Origin: Symbiodinium natans
Taxonomy: Eukaryota > Sar > Dinophyceae > Suessiales > Symbiodiniaceae
Assembly (NCBI GenBank): GCA_905221605.1
Contig: CAJNDS010001702.1
Coordinates: 552,934 to 562,933 of the forward strand
Direction of reading: 5' to 3'
Length of the DNA: 10,000 nucleotides
The position numbers and the translations under genes were made by a program. Under the pieces are notes generated by a model. That model did not search any database. It saw only the letters and a list, made by a program, of their open reading frames with translations, and was not told the origin of the DNA. Within the stretch, counting starts at the first letter, position 1, and each line of letters starts with the position of its first letter. Below are positions 8,301-10,000 of this stretch, piece after piece.

Positions 8301-9459
8301 GATTAAATCCGGAAGACCACATCACATTGATATTGCCGAAAGCATGTCAGAGAATCTGGCAGAAGCACCAATCCGGAAGGTTGCGAATCTGAGGCCGATC
8401 GAAGCTGGGCGACCAACATCCTGACACGCTGATCTCGATCAACAACCTCGCCGCGCTGCTGAAGGCTCCGCGACACCTTGGGCGTGCGAGCTCGCGCGCC
8501 GAAGTGTTGTTGCATGCTTGCCCAACAACAAAAGCCGACTGCAGAGACGCAACTTGTTCTAACCTGTTACTCAAGCTCGACAGGCTCTGAGCACTCCCTA
8601 CACTATCCCTTTCACTTCCAAGCTGAAATGCCCCTTGAACGCTGAACCCTTGAACACAAACCCCAAACCCTTCCAGAGCTTCCAGGAAGGCCCCACCTCG
8701 CAGCGTTTGCTCGAGGCTCGCGGCCGCTTGGAGGAGGCGGAGCCCCTGTATCGCGAGGCCTTGGAGTGTCGCCGCCGCCTGAGAAGTGAGGTCTGCTGTG
8801 TTGGTTCTGTGTCTTTCAGGGTTCCCCGGCTCTTTCCCTGTTTTGGGGGTCAGGGATTGCCGCCTCAACAGTGCGAGGGTGTGGACGGTGGGCCTGAGAT
8901 GGTCTGAAAGTTGCCGTCGAGATTCAGGATTTGGCGTTTAGGATGCTCCAGTGCTACTGTTGCCGAAATGTCTACTGCTTTTCTGAAACGGGAGACCACG
9001 TCAAACTTATATTGCCGAAAGTGTGTCAGATATTCTGGCAGAAGCACCAATCCGGGAGGGTTGCGAATCTGAGGCCGATCGAAGCTGGGCGACCAACATC
9101 CTGACACGCTGATCTCGATCAACAACCTCGCCGCGCTGCTGAAGGCTCCGCGACACCTTGGGCGCGCGAGCTCGCGCGCCGAAGTGTTGTTGCATGCTTG
9201 CCCAACAGCAGCCGACTGAGACGCAACTTGTTGTAACCTGTTACTCAAGCTCGACAGGCTCTGAACAGTCCCTACACTCTCCTGCGCACTTCTAAGCTGA
9301 AAAGCGCCTCGAACGCTGAACTTCGAAGCCCCACACCCTTCCAGAGCTTCCAGGAAGGCCCCCGCCTCGCAGCGTTTGCTCGAGGCTCACGGCCGCTTGG
9401 AGGAGGCGGAGCCCCTGTATCGCGAGGCCCTGGAGGGCAGCCGCCGCCTGAGAAAGTGA
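5035..9459 (+). CDS. Multi-exon TPR protein (kinesin-light-chain/nephrocystin-3-like repeats) with ART-like N-terminal region
   Basis: Deduced exons: 5035-5376, 5566-5846, 5997-6328, then five A+B pairs (6459-6529/6747-6801, 7024-7094/7360-7414, 7812-7882/8117-8171, 8394-8464/8716-8770, 9074-9144/9385-9439), with read-through to TGA 9457-9459. The joined model has 535 codons including the stop, counted from the first visible exon, and every junction keeps frame. The N-terminal ~208 residues may be an ADP-ribosyltransferase-like domain. Residues ~280-528 are six 42-residue TPRs. TPR arrays of this kind are protein-binding solenoids, so a scaffold or sensor role is likely, but the partner is unknown. 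Every chosen intron is GC...AG. The true 5' end is missing, and the gene could continue past the window if copy 5 is spliced onward. The existence of the TPR gene is clear; exact borders are inferred without transcript data. Confidence 0.75.
5377..5565 (+). other. Intron 1 (189 bp, GC...AG, deduced)
   Basis: It begins GCTTTTTGG and ends GGGGAAAG, phase 0. The GT two bases upstream (CCAA|GTGCTT) would need a phase-1 acceptor, and none fits next to TGG GGG TCG. It contains in-frame stops, so exon 1 cannot read through. Confidence 0.6.
5566..5846 (+). CDS. Exon 2: second half of the N-terminal domain
   Basis: Encodes residues 115-207 plus two bases of codon 208. Notable stretches are VWGSRTRVLLNNYSNGSPL (115-133), EEARRVLREWGDENPSGHR (168-186) and AAFCLPILAPKAMAYNIFE (187-205). 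The middle (~134-164) is Cys/Ser/Ala-rich and looks inserted. A strong GTAAGT donor at 5660 and a phase-compatible GGAG|G acceptor at 5710 could remove 51 nt from it. The exon end is set at TTGAC|GCGCC, which joins exon 3 to give L-T-P-D-M. The plain ORF otherwise runs on to a TGA at 5896-5898 with a poor-looking tail. Confidence 0.7.
5847..5996 (+). other. Intron 2 (150 bp, GC...AG, deduced)
   Basis: It begins GCGCCGTGG and ends CCTCGAG, phase 2. Near its 3' end GGAGCC(A/T)C-type units repeat (about 5970-5992). No GT donor nearby matches the phase of exon 3. Confidence 0.55.
5997..6328 (+). CDS. Exon 3: linker and first TPR
   Basis: Encodes residues 209-318 plus one base of codon 319. The first part, PDMSSKLVHDPDTGTERP then VKLGEDYKGRAVDPARDVWV, is an acidic linker ending in a likely strand VWVVRVVDD. 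From ~265 it becomes helical (LLQLMRRRLALLR), and 280-318 is a first TPR with CMHELASRLQARGQHDEAEQ and NRECLTER in the expected helix A and B positions. This repeat has no intron at the LQ-ARG point where all five later copies are split. The end at GAAC|GCCAGG is chosen because it gives TERRSKLG after splicing, the same spacing as the other repeats. Coding density (GC-rich third positions) is obvious. Confidence 0.8.
6329..6458 (+). other. Intron 3 (130 bp, GC...AG, deduced)
   Basis: It begins GCCAGGGG and ends GTAATCTGAG, phase 1. Its last ~35 bases (GGCACAAGCACC...AATCTGAG) match the 3' ends of the four B-to-A introns further on, which carry GGCAGAAGCACC...AATCTGAG. So the flank of exon A was duplicated together with the exon. 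Confidence 0.6.
6459..6801 (+). CDS. TPR cassette copy 1 (exon A 6459-6529, exon B 6747-6801)
   Basis: Exon A encodes RSKLGDQHPHTL then ISINNLAGLLE, and exon B encodes ARSRLEEAEPLYREALEAR, together one 42-residue TPR. Copy 1 is the most divergent in exon A: His replaces Asp in HPDT, and Gly replaces Ala in NNLAALL. The A-to-B intron (6530-6746, 217 bp) starts GCTCCACGACACC and ends GCTCAAG. It lacks the 20-bp palindrome seen in the other copies, with CACCTTG joined almost directly to TTGCCCAA. In exon B, Ser replaces the usual Gly of ARGR. Confidence 0.8.
6622..7210 (+). repeat. 589-bp segment duplicated at 7992-8580 (offset 1370)
   Basis: The two segments align without gaps. Positions 6961-7210 and 8331-8580 are identical over 250 bp, spanning the intron end, exon A of copies 2/4 and half of the next intron. 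Only scattered substitutions lie in the left part, for example five in 6841-6960. Confidence 0.85.
7024..7414 (+). CDS. TPR cassette copy 2 (exon A 7024-7094, exon B 7360-7414)
   Basis: Exon A is identical to those of copies 4 and 5 and ends NNLAALLK. Exon B reads AHGRLEEAEPLCREALEAR, with Cys (TGT) in place of the usual Tyr of PLYREAL, a TPR helix-B packing position. The A-to-B intron (7095-7359, 265 bp) carries the GC palindrome at 7111-7130 with one G-T pair. Its 3' part contains an extra CGCAGCG(T)-type duplication just before exon B (about 7328-7350). The preceding B-to-A intron is 6802-7023 (222 bp). Confidence 0.8.
7135..7160. repeat. Second intronic hairpin (8-bp stem, 10-nt loop)
   Basis: TGTTGTTG (7135-7142) pairs with CAACAACA (7153-7160). 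The same element lies at 8505-8530 in copy 4. Copy 3 keeps a shortened form with a very small loop, and copy 5 has lost part of the 3' arm (CAACAGCA). Confidence 0.7.
7565..7770 (+). repeat. Degenerate CAGAAATGGTCCGG-type repeat in a B-to-A intron
   Basis: Variants of CTCAGAAATGGTCCGG recur at 7565-7580, 7631-7645, 7694-7706 and 7721-7747, mixed with GGCCCAAAAAGG-type pieces. The motif resembles CCTGAAATGGTCTGAAAG, present once in every B-to-A intron, so it may be a local expansion of it. It accounts for the extra length of this intron. Confidence 0.6.
7812..8171 (+). CDS. TPR cassette copy 3 (exon A 7812-7882, exon B 8117-8171)
   Basis: Exon A encodes the consensus with NNLAALLE; exon B reads ARGRLEEAEPLYREALKAR, Lys replacing Glu near the end. 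The A-to-B intron is 7883-8116 (234 bp) and holds a decayed palindrome (7899-7918, one mismatch and one G-T pair). The upstream B-to-A intron (7415-7811, 397 bp) is the longest of the array, because it contains its own CAGAAATGGTCC-type minisatellite. From 7992 onward this copy aligns gaplessly with copy 1 at an offset of 1370 bp. Confidence 0.8.
8394..8770 (+). CDS. TPR cassette copy 4 (exon A 8394-8464, exon B 8716-8770)
   Basis: Exon A is identical to copy 2. Exon B reads ARGRLEEAEPLYREALECR, with Cys replacing Ala near the end. The A-to-B intron is 8465-8715 (251 bp), with the palindrome at 8481-8500. Its first half is identical to the intron of copy 2, while its second half (from 8581, CAGGCTCTGAGCACTCCC) is closer to copy 3, a mosaic pattern. 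The upstream B-to-A intron is 8172-8393 (222 bp). Confidence 0.8.
9074..9459 (+). CDS. TPR cassette copy 5 and possible C-terminus (exon A 9074-9144, exon B 9385-9439, TGA 9457-9459)
   Basis: Exon A is identical to copies 2 and 4; exon B reads AHGRLEEAEPLYREALEGS. The A-to-B intron is 9145-9384 (240 bp) with a perfect 20-bp palindrome at 9161-9180. After exon B the sequence has AGAAAGTGAGG where the other copies have AGAAGTGAGG or a close variant. This one-base insertion brings TGA (9457-9459) into frame, giving a tail SRRLRK and then the stop. No further exon A is visible downstream, so this is the likely end of the protein, unless the exon is spliced to one beyond 10000. Confidence 0.7.
9161..9180. 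repeat. Perfect 20-bp GC-rich palindrome in an intron
   Basis: GGCGCGCGAGCTCGCGCGCC equals its own reverse complement. Homologous copies are at 7111-7130 and 8481-8500 (one G-T pair) and 7899-7918 (one mismatch, one G-T pair). Each lies 16 bases into an A-to-B intron and is followed by a TTGTTG...CAACAA hairpin. Confidence 0.9.
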
Positions 9460-9557
9460 GGTCTGTTCCCCGGCACCGTCCCGTTTCGGGGGTGAGGGGT
9501 TGCCGCCTCAACAGCGCGAGGGTGGGGACGGTGGGCCTGAGAGATGGTCTGAAAGTT

Positions 9558-10000
9558 ACGAGGAGTGTTTTGCCGGAAGTCTCCCTTTCAGACAGAACCC
9601 TTTCATGCACAGGCGCCAGGCACAGACTTTCATGGCTTCTGTCTTCTTCTTTTGGACTTGCTCTGCTTGCCTGCTCGGAGACAACGTGGGTGCCCATCTC
9701 TTTTGCCAAGAGGTGTCCTCTCTCTCTCTCTCTCTTGTCGGGCAACCGGCCAAGGCAGGACAACACTGGGCGGCTCGCATCCGCATACGTTGGTCAGCGT
9801 CTACAACCTTGCCTGCCTGCAGCTTGCTTGCATGTAGCTTCGTTTTTGCGTCAGCGTTAAGTCAGAAGAGGCTGGAAGTGATAGAACCCACATTTTGCAG
9901 TGGCTGATGCCCAGAGAAGAAGAAAGGTAAGCGTCTATCTACATCCCAGAACCCTGGGTAAGCTTCCGCCCTGAATACAACTGAGACTGGAGACGATTGG
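9558..10000. other. 3' flank of the TPR array, no gene recognised
   Basis: After the end of intron homology there is a (CT)9 microsatellite at 9718-9735 and a stretch of TGCCTG/GCTTGC-like short repeats (about 9810-9840). ORFs of 76-135 codons overlap in several frames on both strands without motifs. A splice-donor-like AAAG|GTAAGC occurs at about 9926, but no exon can be attached to it. Part of this may be the 3' untranslated region. Confidence 0.5.
9718..9735. repeat. (CT)9 microsatellite
   Basis: Nine uninterrupted CT units, 18 bases. Confidence 0.9.

Larger units (their letters stand above)
6459..9557 (+). repeat. Tandem array of five exon-A/intron/exon-B/intron units
   Basis: Exon A starts recur at 6459, 7024, 7812, 8394 and 9074 (spacings 565, 788, 582, 680). 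Both exons and introns are repeated. The sequence after exon B of copy 5 still matches the B-to-A introns (GGTCTG..., TTGCCGCCTCAACAG, GGTGGGCCTGAGA, ATGGTCTGAAAGTT) to about 9557, where the similarity ends. Confidence 0.9.

Noticed and set aside
6638-9248. Repeated minus-strand ORFs across the cassette array
   Set aside because: They mostly read through introns and recur only because the DNA is repeated; the plus strand encodes the TPRs.
6459-9557. CRISPR-like array
   Set aside because: The repeats are hundreds of bases long, encode TPR exons and have related, not unique, spacers.
1-10000. Dinoflagellate spliced-leader relic (TTTTGGCTCAAG)
   Set aside because: No match on either strand by eye; GCTCAAGG at exon B borders is part of the splice acceptor, not the leader.

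Overview
The window looks like nuclear DNA of a dinoflagellate, probably Symbiodiniaceae or a close relative. This is inferred from three things: kinesin-light-chain-type TPR coding sequence cut into very small exons, introns that fit GC...AG borders, and long gene-poor stretches full of degenerate repeats. There is no bacterial-style gene packing, and I found no tRNA, rRNA, CRISPR array or spliced-leader relic.

Layout. Positions 2-160 hold the 3' part of a reading frame ending in a Pro-Gln-X tripeptide repeat. Its stop codon lies at the edge of a degenerate minisatellite (about 140-850) rich in the 12-mer GGGTTTAGGATG. A ~160-bp unit repeated twice follows (861-1187). From 1190 to about 5030 I see no gene I can identify, only short repeats, hairpins, a poly-A/poly-T tract and two unconvincing minus-strand ORFs.

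The main object is one multi-exon plus-strand gene, about 5035-9459. Exons 1-3 (5035-5376, 5566-5846, 5997-6328) encode an N-terminal region with H-Y and FGKGIYAT motifs reminiscent of an ADP-ribosyltransferase/PARP-like fold, then a linker and a first TPR. Five tandem copies of a two-exon cassette follow. Exon A (71 nt) plus exon B (55 nt) is 126 nt, exactly one 42-residue kinesin-light-chain/nephrocystin-3-like TPR. With GC...AG introns every junction keeps frame and TPR spacing, giving a model of about 534 codons from the first visible exon. A one-base insertion after the fifth copy brings a TGA into frame, so the gene may end at 9459.

The cassette introns are repeated too. They share blocks in a mosaic pattern, including a 250-bp stretch that is identical at an offset of 1370 bp. 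Four of the five A-to-B introns carry a 20-bp palindrome followed by a second hairpin, and AGGCTC occurs at both ends of those introns. The homology fades near 9557, and the 3' flank (9558-10000) has no recognisable gene.

The most interesting hypothesis is a TPR gene growing by tandem duplication of exon pairs whose introns look like inserted (introner-like) elements with non-canonical GC donors. All splice sites here are deduced from frame, motif and repeat periodicity; there is no transcript evidence.
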